Origin: Chitinophagaceae bacterium
Lineage (GTDB): Bacteria > Bacteroidota > Bacteroidia > Chitinophagales > Chitinophagaceae
Direction of reading: 5' to 3'
DNA: 5,020 bases
Assembly (NCBI GenBank): GCA_017882205.1
Contig: JADGPY010000086.1
Span: 1 to 5,020 of the forward strand
Position numbers and translations under genes: made by a program. The notes beneath the pieces are model-generated. The model saw only the letters and a list, made by a program, of their open reading frames with translations, made no database searches and was not told the origin of the DNA. Shown piece after piece: positions 4,935 to 5,020 of this stretch (positions are counted from its first letter, which is position 1; every line of letters starts with the position of its first letter).

Positions 4935-5020
4935 ATGATAACAAACATTGTTGACCGGCTTGCTGACAGGATCAGGTGGGGGTATTTTACCGCGTTTTTA
5001 CTTCTGCTAATTTCTTATAT
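4935..5020 (+). CDS. N-terminus of a membrane protein, cut by window end
   Basis: From ATG 4935 an open frame runs to the edge (28 codons). It starts MITNIVDRLADRIRWGYF, an amphipathic basic N-terminus, then enters a hydrophobic segment (TAFLLLLISY) that is surely the first transmembrane helix. The pattern of a short cytoplasmic basic helix followed at once by an [AV]FLLLLISY helix is reminiscent of Bacteroidetes sensor histidine kinases, but too little is visible to assign a family. The frame is also open upstream of 4935 with a TTG at 4911, so the start is probable, not proven. It lies 66 bases after the lipoprotein stop and could be co-transcribed with it. Confidence 0.5.
   Translation, partial: MITNIVDRLADRIRWGYFTAFLLLLISY

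Noticed and set aside
1..5020. CRISPR array, tRNA, rRNA or insertion sequence
   Set aside because: No regularly spaced repeats, cloverleaf, rRNA segments, transposase frame or terminal repeats were seen.

Overview
The window looks like chromosomal DNA of a Bacteroidetes bacterium, probably close to Chitinophagaceae/Sphingobacteriia. The reasons are low-to-moderate GC, A-rich leaders in place of Shine-Dalgarno sites in front of most genes, a TTG-N20-TAnnTTTG type promoter, a small FKAGxW lipoprotein and a dispersed-type GTAGAGACG palindrome. The assignment is inferred from style and gene families, not from a marker gene.

Left part (1-3180, plus strand): a two-component non-homologous end joining (NHEJ) operon. 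The 3' three-quarters of a Ku gene (the 5' end lies off the window) is followed, with a one-base stop/start overlap, by the 3'-phosphoesterase (PE) domain of LigD. The ATP-dependent ligase and primase-type polymerase domains of LigD come next in the -1 frame. The catalytic motifs are intact in all three domains. The PE frame closes at 1265-1267 and the ligase frame opens after a stop at 1240-1242. The 22-base overlap holds an A9 run that contains the heptamer A_AAA_AAG in the PE reading frame. A -1 shift there gives one 844-aa PE-LIG-POL protein, the usual LigD architecture and length. This is either a real or technical one-base indel, or a candidate programmed frameshift. Farther on, exactly at the ligase/polymerase junction, an in-frame ATG (2200) sits behind a near-perfect Shine-Dalgarno sequence, so a free polymerase domain might also be made.

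Middle (3199-4349, minus strand, convergent with ligD): an apparent three-gene operon read right to left. It encodes a YtxH-type membrane-anchored protein, a two-helix holin-superfamily/DUF1469-like membrane protein and an unrecognised 131-aa protein. Two palindromes, one of them a dispersed-repeat-like 29-mer, fill the gap between the second and third genes.

Right part (4350-5020): an AT-rich divergent intergenic region with one plausible Bacteroidetes promoter, then a 57-aa lipoprotein/membrane peptide, then the first 28 codons of a membrane protein that runs off the window. Together the region pairs DNA double-strand-break repair with small envelope or stress-type proteins. A functional link between the two halves is only inferred from proximity.
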